Assembly: GCA_951801155.1 (NCBI GenBank)
Contig: CATOLK010000074.1
Location: 1 to 5,646 of the forward strand
Length of the DNA stretch: 5,646 nucleotides
Direction: 5' to 3'
Source: an uncultured Rickettsiales bacterium
GTDB taxonomy: Bacteria > Pseudomonadota > Alphaproteobacteria > Rickettsiales > UBA1997
Part shown: piece after piece, positions 1 to 5,646 of the stretch
Position numbering within the stretch: position 1 is the first letter of the stretch
Layout: each line of letters opens with the position of its first letter
Made by a program: the position numbers and the translations under genes
The notes under the pieces: model-generated
Seen by the model: only the letters and a program-made list of their open reading frames with translations
The model's database searches: none
Told to the model about the DNA's origin: nothing

Positions 1-83
1 GGATATTAGTAATTTTTTTATATTCTATAATATAAAAAACCTTTAAAATATTTTTCTATATTTAACTTTGTTTATATTTCTGG

Positions 84-145
84 ATTCCACATTAAGATTT
101 TCTAGTAAGACAAGCTTACAAGAAAATCTAATCTGGAATGACGTA
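84..145. repeat. Palindromic repeat element, complete left copy
   Basis: Bases 84-139 form a long imperfect hairpin. ATTCCA pairs with TGGAAT, then a C/C mismatch, ATT with AAT, one bulged A, AGATTTTCT with AGAAAATCT, an A/A mismatch, and GTAAG with CTTAC around a five-base loop ACAAG. Bases 88-145 match the reverse complement of 5589-5646 at 57 of 58 positions, so this is a dispersed repeat and not a chance palindrome. The outer ends, TGGATTCC on the left and GGAATGACG on the right, resemble the intergenic palindromes common in Rickettsia and Wolbachia genomes. That family resemblance is from memory; the repeat itself is seen directly. An A-rich tail continues to about 181. It sits downstream of the phosphatase terminator and outside any gene. 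Confidence 0.85.
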
Positions 146-181
146 CATAAAGGAAAATTAACAAAATAAACAAATTTATTA

Positions 182-254
182 AGAAATTATAATCTAAAAT
201 TACGTAAATAAAGGGAAATTAAAGAATAAACAATAATAAAAATAAATAATTTAA
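182..254. repeat. Decayed partial second copy of the palindromic repeat
   Basis: Bases 182-254 line up with the reverse complement of 5540-5613: the right arm of the palindrome (AGAAATTATAATCTAAAAT here, against AGAAAATCTAATCTGGAAT in the intact copy), then ACGTAAATA, a GGAAATTAAAGAATAAA block and a tail ending near ATTTAA. The left arm and loop are missing, so this copy cannot fold into the hairpin. It lies directly after the complete copy in the same orientation, which makes the left locus a tandem of one whole and one partial unit. The A-rich tail matches the right-hand copy better than the tail of the adjacent complete copy does, so the repeat unit appears to extend well beyond the hairpin. 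Confidence 0.65.
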
Positions 255-329
255 AATATAAATAATACTTATTTAATGTATAAGTGGGCAGTACCTAAAT
301 TATATTTGTATAAATTCACATAATTTTGG

Positions 330-391
330 AAAAAGTTACCTTATTTTTATAATATTTTGTATAAATTATTATTAATAAAAAATAAGGTAAC
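330..391 (-). terminator. Probable intrinsic terminator of the phosphatase gene
   Basis: Bases 335-348 and 378-391 are perfect 14-base inverted repeats (GTTACCTTATTTTT and AAAAATAAGGTAAC) separated by 29 AT-rich bases that could pair further. Read on the minus strand, the stem is followed at once by five T residues (330-334 on the plus strand). It starts about 50 bases past the TAA stop of the phosphatase gene, the position expected of a Rho-independent terminator. The loop is longer and the T tract shorter than in an ideal terminator. On the plus strand the hairpin is followed by TATTATT, a weaker tract, so minus-strand use fits best. Confidence 0.6.
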
Positions 392-442
392 TATTATTAA
401 TAGATTTTAAGCAAATATATTTTACTTGTACACTAATTTATT

Positions 443-2416
443 TTAATGTTCACAACAGATATTTTTCTCTTCATTTTTAGCGATTTCTTCCAATACTTTG
501 TTTAATTTTTCAAATTTTTCTATAACAGTTTCTTCTCTATTTTCATCTGATAAAACAAAGCTATCAAATTTTTCTTTACTGATATTACAATTTATCGCTA
601 AATTTTTAACTGAATTTTTAATATTTTCAAATATTCCTTTTTCAGAATCTGATAATTTTTTAACATTAATTCTATAACCAAGTTTAATTAATCTTTTTGC
701 TTCATTAATATCTTTTTTATCAATTGCCATCAAAATTGAAGTGTGTCTTTCATCATCTTTATCTTTATATACTGGTTTTGCTGAATAATTTATTGATGCT
801 GGCGATAATTTGAAATTTTCCAATTTCATTTCCCTCTGATGACCCTGTATATTTTTTTCGAATGTATCTTCTATACTATTATCTTCTATTTTTCTTGCGG
901 CTGTAAAACTGTAATTGTTAACAGTACCGGTTTTTATATTGAGATTTGTAATTGTAACACAACTTTCATTTTTTAGGTTATAACCATATTCTTCATTAAA
1001 ATATTCTTTGTATCTTTCATTTCCTCTATAACCGGCACTTTTAAGATCATCTATATCTAAACACTTACCTTCACCTTCAACTTCTATGCTATTAGGATTA
1101 TAATCGTGTCCTTTTACAGCGTAACAAATTGAGTGTTCTTCATGGTAACGATCAAAATTTATTATATTTCCTGCTTCTCCCTGTAATTCCTGATAATCAT
1201 CATAAATATCTGTTTTAGCTCCTTCATCAATAGAATAAATTTTCCCGTTATCTTCTACTTTAATTCTTCTTTTAACCAAAGCATCATTTATTATATTTTT
1301 TACTATAAGCATTTCTTCTTTACTAAAAGATTCTTTAATATTTTCAAAAATTGATAAATTATTTTCAAATATTTGGTTTTGAATTTCTTCTGATTCTTCT
1401 TCTTCTGTATTCTGTCTGTTTTCATAAAGATTGTATTTTAGAACTTTGTTTTGTTTTGTTATATCACTTATAATTTCATTATTTTTATTTAAAAAAATCT
1501 TAATTTTATTACATAATTCTTCTTGATTTTGTTCTTTAAATTCTTTATCTAAAGCTTCTAATACAGTTGGATTTCCATTTGTATATTTATTATTTACATA
1601 AACTGCATTTAAAAAACTAAAAAATCCTGCTACACGATCCTCTGTTAAAGGTATATGAGAATAACTTATAACATCATTATCTTTTCCATCATAAAATCCA
1701 GTAACTATTCTATTATTAATTTTCATTCTAGCTAAAATTAAATTTATTGATTTTATTTCTTTTACATAAGAGCCATTACATAGAGCAGTCATATTATCCA
1801 TAAATTCATGATTTCCTTGTGCTAACTTTATGGTTGGGCATACCTCACAAAGTAATATAGAAGTTAAACTTTCTTGTCCTCTATCTAATACATCTCCTAA
1901 ATGATATAAATCTCTAGCATTCGATGTATCTGGAATAGGAATGACGACTATATTAGTATTCTCTTTTTTTCCTTCTTCTATTCTTAATAAATTTTCATCT
2001 ATCTCTTCTTCATATCCTTCTAAAATTACTTCTTCTTTTTTTAATTCCATTTTATCATTATCTAATATTCCTTCTATACTATCTTTTGGCTCACCTACCA
2101 TTTTGGGTCCAATATAAGGTAAATCATATTCGTAATATTTACCATTAGCCTTTTCATAATAAATTCCTTTATTTCTATCATAATATAAAAATTCATTTTC
2201 TTTAAATTTAACACCACACATTACTGCGGCACCCATTAGAGATATTAAATCCCCGTGAGTGTCCGTTGTAAAAGCTCTTTCTTCTATATCGCTTGTATCA
2301 TCTTTATATTTAACTTCTATTACTCCACTTTGGATATTATTGTTAATTTTTATAATACAGTCATTCAAGAATTCCTCTTGCTTTTGTTGTTGTTTTTCCG
2401 ATAAATATTCTGTCAT
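443..2416 (-). CDS. PPP-type metallophosphatase with C-terminal ankyrin-like motif
   Basis: This 657-residue protein carries the full metal-binding signature of the PPP/calcineurin-like phosphoesterase fold: DTHGD at residues 52-56, GDVLDRG at 174-180, GNHE at 201-204, a histidine in SYSHIP (H254) and a second in VKGHD (H437). In this family these residues bind two metal ions and hydrolyse phosphoesters, usually Ser/Thr or Tyr phosphoproteins or dinucleotides; the substrate here is unknown. The spacing is unusual. About 115 residues separate the first two motifs and include an acidic, Lys-rich stretch near 109-155. About 180 residues separate the two histidines and include a probable helical, Glu-rich insertion (285-385). 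Residues 557-584 look like one ankyrin repeat (HTSILMAIDKKDINEAKRLI, then KLGYRIN), followed by a charged helical tail ending CCEH. There is no signal peptide or membrane segment, and no tryptophan. The ATG has an AGGAGA ribosome site just upstream. A host-directed effector role is possible but is inference; a bacterial housekeeping phosphatase is the alternative. Confidence 0.88.
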   Translation of the reverse strand: MTEYLSEKQQQKQEEFLNDCIIKINNNIQSGVIEVKYKDDTSDIEERAFTTDTHGDLISLMGAAVMCGVKFKENEFLYYDRNKGIYYEKANGKYYEYDLPYIGPKMVGEPKDSIEGILDNDKMELKKEEVILEGYEEEIDENLLRIEEGKKENTNIVVIPIPDTSNARDLYHLGDVLDRGQESLTSILLCEVCPTIKLAQGNHEFMDNMTALCNGSYVKEIKSINLILARMKINNRIVTGFYDGKDNDVISYSHIPLTEDRVAGFFSFLNAVYVNNKYTNGNPTVLEALDKEFKEQNQEELCNKIKIFLNKNNEIISDITKQNKVLKYNLYENRQNTEEEESEEIQNQIFENNLSIFENIKESFSKEEMLIVKNIINDALVKRRIKVEDNGKIYSIDEGAKTDIYDDYQELQGEAGNIINFDRYHEEHSICYAVKGHDYNPNSIEVEGEGKCLDIDDLKSAGYRGNERYKEYFNEEYGYNLKNESCVTITNLNIKTGTVNNYSFTAARKIEDNSIEDTFEKNIQGHQREMKLENFKLSPASINYSAKPVYKDKDDERHTSILMAIDKKDINEAKRLIKLGYRINVKKLSDSEKGIFENIKNSVKNLAINCNISKEKFDSFVLSDENREETVIEKFEKLNKVLEEIAKNEEKNICCEH

Positions 2417-2420
2417 ATTT

Positions 2421-2426
2421 TCTCCT
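2421..2426 (-). promoter_or_regulatory. Ribosome binding site of the phosphatase gene
   Basis: On the minus strand AGGAGA lies four bases before the ATG at 2416 (AGGAGAAAATATG). It is a near-consensus Shine-Dalgarno sequence in otherwise A/T-only surroundings and supports this start codon. Confidence 0.7.
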
Positions 2427-2507
2427 ATTTTATAAATTAATAAATAAATATAAAATTTACATCTTAAAACAATTTTTATTTTAATTAATTATTTTATATA
2501 TAATAAA

Positions 2508-3992
2508 TCACAATTGCATTATTTGCAAATATTCAGGCACAGTAGTATTCCAACCTAATTCACTTTCAACCCTTTCTGCAAAAGTTTCGCTAGATTTTTC
2601 TTCTCCATGTACTATAAATAATCTTTTTGGCTTATTTTCAAAACCACCAAGCCAGTCCATAAGTTCATTTTGATCAGCGTGTGCTGACATATTTTCCAAC
2701 TTTTCTATTTCAGCATTTATTTTTATTGTTTGTCCATGAATTTTTAACTCTTTTGCTCCATCCTGTAATGATCTTCCTCTTGTTCCAACAGCCTGATAAC
2801 CAACTAATAAAATTGTATTTTTATTATCTGGACCATAATGAGCTATATGATGTAAAATTCTTCCACCAGTAGCCATACCACTTGCGGAAATTATTATTGA
2901 TGGAATATTATATTCGAAAATTCTTTTTGATTGATCTACTGTTGTTGTAAATTTTGTATCATCAAAAATTTCAAAACATTCTTCTTTTGTCAATCTGTGT
3001 TGATCTGCAAAATCATCTAAAAGATTTGTAACTTTTATAGACATAGGACTATCAACAAATATAGGTATTCCTGGAATTTTTTTCTCTTTTTTTAATTTAT
3101 AAATATAATATAAAATTAATTGTGTTCTACCAACTGCAAAAGCTGGAATAATCAAATTTCCACCACGACTTACAGTTTTTTTAATTATTTTACAAAGCTC
3201 TTCCTTACAATCTATATCTTTATGAATCCTATCTCCATAAGTAGATTCACATAAAATATAATCTGCATTTTTTACTTTTACTGGATCATATAAAACTAAA
3301 TCATTAGTTCTTCCTAAATCTCCAGAAAATACAATAGTTTTTTCATCCAAATGTAAAGATATAGTACCAGCTCCTAAAATATGTCCTGCAGGATGGAATT
3401 CAAAACTTACACCATTACCCAAATCAACTTTACTATCAAATCTTACTATTTTAAATTGTTTTAAACATTTAACAGCATCATCCTCTGTATAAAGTGGTTG
3501 TGGATTATCATGTTTCGAAACATGTTTTTTAGCCATATATCTAGCATCTTCTTCTTGCAAATAACCAGAATCTGGTAAAATAATTTTTGCTAATTCAAAA
3601 CTTGCCTGAGTACTATATACAGGACCTTTAAACCCTTCTTTTACCATAAGTGGAATATAACCACTATGATCCAAGTGAGCATGAGTTAAAATAATTGCAT
3701 CGATATTTTTTGGAAAAATAGGTAATTTTTGCCTATTTTTTAATCTATCATCCTTTAATCCTTGAAATAAACCACAATCTACGAATATTTTTTTATCTTT
3801 ATATTCAATTAAATATTTTGAACCAGTAACTGTTCGCGACGCTCCTAAAAAAGTAATTTGTGGTACTTTTATATTAGTAATTTTAAAATTAATTTTTTTC
3901 AAACAATTATTGCAGCTATTAAAAATATTACTAAATATACTTTTTTTAGCAGGATAAGGTAATAATTTGTTTTCTTTATTTTCTTCCGTCAT
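2508..3992 (-). CDS. Beta-CASP metallo-beta-lactamase-fold RNase (YSH1/COG1236-like)
   Basis: The protein (494 residues from the chosen start) has all landmarks of a beta-CASP RNA-processing nuclease, related to CPSF73/Ysh1 and to bacterial and archaeal homologues. Counting from this start they are FLGASRTVTGS (48-58), D72 in FVDCGLFQG, the HAHLDH zinc motif (104-109), H204 in PAGHILGAG, D225 in SGDLG, E249 in ESTYGDR (motif A), H381-H382 after GMATGGR (motif B) and H438 in SAHAD (motif C), then IVHGEE near 461-465, the end of the RMMBL region. Family members cleave RNA with two zinc ions in the cytoplasm; the target here is unknown. All catalytic residues are present, so it should be active. 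A 44-residue N-terminal extension with CNNC precedes the core, where most relatives begin almost directly at the FLGA strand. An in-frame ATG at 4004 would add four residues (MESF), but it lies inside the ribosome binding site of the ATG at 3992 and has no site of its own, so 3992 is preferred. The redox gene ends 31 bases upstream, suggesting co-transcription. Confidence 0.93.
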   Translation of the reverse strand: MTEENKENKLLPYPAKKSIFSNIFNSCNNCLKKINFKITNIKVPQITFLGASRTVTGSKYLIEYKDKKIFVDCGLFQGLKDDRLKNRQKLPIFPKNIDAIILTHAHLDHSGYIPLMVKEGFKGPVYSTQASFELAKIILPDSGYLQEEDARYMAKKHVSKHDNPQPLYTEDDAVKCLKQFKIVRFDSKVDLGNGVSFEFHPAGHILGAGTISLHLDEKTIVFSGDLGRTNDLVLYDPVKVKNADYILCESTYGDRIHKDIDCKEELCKIIKKTVSRGGNLIIPAFAVGRTQLILYYIYKLKKEKKIPGIPIFVDSPMSIKVTNLLDDFADQHRLTKEECFEIFDDTKFTTTVDQSKRIFEYNIPSIIISASGMATGGRILHHIAHYGPDNKNTILLVGYQAVGTRGRSLQDGAKELKIHGQTIKINAEIEKLENMSAHADQNELMDWLGGFENKPKRLFIVHGEEKSSETFAERVESELGWNTTVPEYLQIMQL

Positions 3993-3996
3993 AAAG

Positions 3997-4002
3997 CTCT
4001 CC
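3997..4002 (-). promoter_or_regulatory. Ribosome binding site deciding the RNase start
   Basis: The minus strand reads ATGGAGAGCTTTATG. GGAGAG lies four bases before the second ATG (3992) and overlaps the first ATG (4004). The first ATG has no purine-rich motif at normal spacing; the nearest, AAGG, is over 20 bases away. This favours the shorter protein. Confidence 0.65.
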
Positions 4003-4023
4003 ATTAAATTTAATAAATATTCT

Positions 4024-5229
4024 TTACCTTAATAAATCTGGAAAAAATACCAGAAAAATACCAATTATAAACATAATGGATCCTCCTATTATAGTTGAAT
4101 ATTTTTCATATTTAGTTCCAATATATTTATTCATTGCAAAAACAGCACAACCAAAAACAATAATATCATCAGCCATAAACATTATATCATACAAAAGCAA
4201 ATACATATAATACATAAAATTGCTTAGATTTGCTTTAGTTAATATATAGGTATAGGTTGCAGGTAAAGCAGCAGAACAAACAAACTCTATTGAATTTACA
4301 ACAAAAGCCAAAAATACTATACTTAATACTGCAAAAGTTGATAATTGAGCATTTACTATAGATTTTATTTTACTCATTGATTTATTTCTTGTTTCATTGT
4401 TTTCTAATTTGCATACCACTTGACCTTTATTTTTTATATAATCATGTATAGTAATTATTCCAAAATATAAAGCAAAAAGTCCAATAACTAAATTTAAAAG
4501 TCTTACATAGCCAATAAACAAAAAAGCATTTAACCAAGCAGTCATAAATAAGTAATATAAAATTCCAGAAGATAATACAAAACTACCAACTAAAAACCAT
4601 ATTTTCTTTTTATCTCCTAGAGTTATAGTTATCGATAACAAATAAACTAAAACCCACATAGCACATGGATTAAAACCATCAGCTAAACCAACAAGTATAG
4701 TAAGAGCCGGTAAAGACAAATCAAACAGTTTAATTTCACCAAAAAATGGAATTTTTAAAGTTTTTTTATAATTTCCTTCTTTATCATCAGTGTTTTTTGT
4801 ATTATTTTCAAATAAATCTATTACTTGCTTTTTTTTATCCTCACTATTTTCAAAACCTATAAGATAATTGGTTTTTGTAAAAATCATAGGTGTTCCAACA
4901 CTGCCTAAAGAAATATCATGAATATAAGCATACTTCGATAATAGATCAAAATCATCTTTATTTGCTAAATCATGATAATTTATATTATAAACATTTTTTA
5001 ATTTTTTTTCATTAATAAATTTTTCTAATTCTCTACAGTGTTTACAGGATTGTTGAATGAATATATGAACATTACCATCTATAATATTATCCTTATTTAT
5101 TTTTTTACTGATTTTTGGCTGATAACTTATTATAAAAAACAATATTGTTAAAATTAATAATGTTATATTGTTAAATCTATTTTTTTCACTAAATAAGTTT
5201 TTGTAGAAATTTTTCACCTTTGCAAACAT
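4024..5229 (-). CDS. Membrane thiol-redox fusion: thioredoxin-like domain plus CcdA/DsbD-like domain
   Basis: This 401-residue membrane protein probably carries reducing power across the cytoplasmic membrane. It starts with a basic segment and one hydrophobic helix (about 21-37) that reads as an uncleaved anchor. Residues 52-140 form a thioredoxin/glutaredoxin-like domain: strand VHIFIQ, redox motif CKHC (C62, C65) and the cis-proline loop VGTP (P114) before a strand, then a GF turn. The C-terminal part has six hydrophobic helices (about 172-203, 208-229, 236-262, 295-327, 335-365, 376-398). A cysteine in GFNPCAMW (C189, helix 1) and another in EFVCSAALPATY (C318, helix 4) match the two membrane cysteines of CcdA/DsbD, which pass electrons from cytoplasmic thioredoxin outward. 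The redox domain should therefore face the periplasm, probably to reduce or isomerise disulfides or to serve cytochrome c maturation. Domain order is reversed relative to DsbD, where thioredoxin follows the helices. The only plausible start is this ATG, since an in-frame TAA lies three codons upstream, yet no Shine-Dalgarno sequence precedes it. The RNase gene follows closely. Confidence 0.9.
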   Translation of the reverse strand: MFAKVKNFYKNLFSEKNRFNNITLLILTILFFIISYQPKISKKINKDNIIDGNVHIFIQQSCKHCRELEKFINEKKLKNVYNINYHDLANKDDFDLLSKYAYIHDISLGSVGTPMIFTKTNYLIGFENSEDKKKQVIDLFENNTKNTDDKEGNYKKTLKIPFFGEIKLFDLSLPALTILVGLADGFNPCAMWVLVYLLSITITLGDKKKIWFLVGSFVLSSGILYYLFMTAWLNAFLFIGYVRLLNLVIGLFALYFGIITIHDYIKNKGQVVCKLENNETRNKSMSKIKSIVNAQLSTFAVLSIVFLAFVVNSIEFVCSAALPATYTYILTKANLSNFMYYMYLLLYDIMFMADDIIVFGCAVFAMNKYIGTKYEKYSTIIGGSIMFIIGIFLVFFPDLLR

Positions 5230-5241
5230 TATAGTTTATAT

Positions 5242-5263
5242 AATTATTATTATAATAATAATT
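5242..5263 (-). promoter_or_regulatory. Perfect AT palindrome upstream of the redox gene, possible promoter or operator
   Basis: Bases 5242-5263 form a perfect 22-base palindrome made only of A and T, ending 12 bases before the ATG at 5229. Its centre contains TATAAT on both strands (5249-5254 on the minus strand), so it could be a -10 element giving a very short leader, or a symmetric protein site. No TTGACA-like -35 box sits at the right distance. In such AT-rich DNA chance is a real alternative. Confidence 0.25.
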
Positions 5264-5539
5264 AATTTAAATAATTATTTTAATAAATCAATCTGTTTTT
5301 AATAAAATTTTTTGATTTTATGATGATATAAAAATTTTTAATGACTAAAATCTCAAATGCTAGTTTTTAGTTATATTGAAAAAGGTTAAATTTCCTAAGA
5401 TTTTCATTTTTGTTTAAATAATATAAAAACTTTAAATTAAAAAAGATAATAAAATATAATTTATATTTATTATATGACAAAATATATTATTAGACCCCCT
5501 ACATAAAACTATATAGATATCAATAATATTTTAATATTT

Positions 5540-5646
5540 TTAAATTTGTTTATTTTTATGGTTATTTATTCTTTAATTTCCTTCTATTTACGTCATTCCA
5601 GATTAGATTTTCTTGTAAGCTTGTCTTGCTAGAAAATCTTAATGTG
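5540..5646. repeat. Palindromic repeat element, right copy, cut by window end
   Basis: Bases 5589-5646 are the reverse complement of 88-145 with a single difference (left T106 is C in the equivalent strand here), so the two copies are in opposite orientation about 5.5 kb apart. The difference replaces one T-A pair of the hairpin stem by a C/A mismatch. The tail 5540-5588 matches the tail of the decayed left copy (182-254), giving a repeat unit over 100 bases long. Only the last few bases of the outer arm are missing at the window edge. Confidence 0.8.

Larger units (their letters stand above)
1..442. other. Left non-coding flank with palindromic repeat and terminator
   Basis: No open reading frame of note and no tRNA or rRNA pattern is visible on either strand here. 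The stretch holds a hairpin-forming repeat (84-145), a decayed partial copy of the same repeat (182-254), a short inverted repeat ACTTAT/ATAAGT near 268-285, a small less AT-rich patch around 286-297, and the probable terminator of the phosphatase gene (330-391). Bases 1-70 are almost pure A/T and show nothing I can name. Confidence 0.6.
5230..5646. other. Right non-coding flank with truncated palindromic repeat
   Basis: No convincing gene, tRNA or rRNA is visible. The stretch holds the upstream region of the redox gene, including a perfect A/T palindrome (5242-5263). It also has weak A/T hairpins (ACTAAAA 5344-5350 with TTTTAGT 5365-5371), a conspicuous GACCCCCTAC patch at 5493-5502, and the right-hand repeat copy from 5540. 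The C-rich patch stands out in such AT-rich DNA but I cannot assign it. Confidence 0.55.

Noticed and set aside
84..254. CRISPR-like array
   Set aside because: There are only two unequal copies in direct orientation with no regular spacers, and no cas gene; the structure is a dispersed palindrome plus a decayed half copy.
2427..2472. Promoter (TTGTTT at 2467-2472, TATTTA at 2445-2450) and a 7-bp A/T hairpin (2427-2433 with 2450-2456) before the phosphatase gene
   Set aside because: The spacing of 16 is acceptable, but in a 91-base gap that is almost pure A/T such matches are expected by chance; it is not possible to say whether the phosphatase has its own promoter or is read through from the RNase gene.
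2681..2872. A 63-codon plus-strand open frame
   Set aside because: It lies wholly inside the RNase gene on the opposite strand, over the well-conserved motif B to motif C region, and its hydrophobic product with no ribosome site looks like a shadow.
5302..5371. Small hairpins ATAAAAT/ATTTTAT (5302-5321) and ACTAAAA/TTTTAGT (5344-5371) as terminators
   Set aside because: Stems are only seven pairs, nearly all A-T, and no gene end lies nearby in the window to be terminated.
84..5646. Composite transposon bounded by inverted repeats
   Set aside because: None of the three genes is a transposase or recombinase, and the repeats are small hairpins without insertion-sequence coding capacity, so an inversion substrate or chance placement is more reasonable.

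Overview
This is a very AT-rich window (G+C roughly a quarter by eye) with three complete protein genes, all on the minus strand. Two non-coding flanks of about 420-440 bases carry copies of one palindromic repeat. TGA is used as a stop (the middle gene) and the visible tryptophans I checked are TGG, so the standard bacterial code fits. The repeat has ends of the TGGATTCC...GGAATGACG type, the genome is AT-rich, and one gene joins a phosphatase to an ankyrin-like segment. Together these suggest a host-associated bacterium such as a member of the Rickettsiales or a similar AT-rich intracellular lineage. That is inference; no gene here fixes the taxonomy.

Layout in transcription order (minus strand, right to left). 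At 5540-5646 lies a copy of the palindromic repeat, cut by the window edge, followed by about 300 bases of AT-rich DNA with no recognisable gene. At 4024-5229 is a membrane thiol-redox protein: an N-terminal anchor, an extracytoplasmic thioredoxin/glutaredoxin-like domain with CKHC, and a six-helix CcdA/DsbD-like electron-transfer domain. About 30 bases downstream is a beta-CASP metallo-beta-lactamase-fold RNase-like protein (2508-3992), which has a strong ribosome binding site and is probably co-transcribed with the redox gene. After a 91-base gap comes a 657-residue PPP-type metallophosphatase (443-2416) with large charged insertions and a C-terminal ankyrin-like motif. A 14-bp hairpin with a short T tract (330-391) probably ends the transcript. 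The left flank then carries a complete palindromic repeat (about 84-145) and a decayed partial copy (182-254).

The redox and RNase genes look like an operon by spacing only; their functions do not obviously connect. The phosphatase may be a separate unit or the distal gene of the same transcript. The most notable points are the near-identical palindromic repeats in opposite orientation enclosing the three genes, the unusual phosphatase, the redox fusion whose domain order is the reverse of classical DsbD, and the N-terminal Cys-containing extension on the RNase. I do not see an undescribed multi-gene system that the sequence itself can prove.
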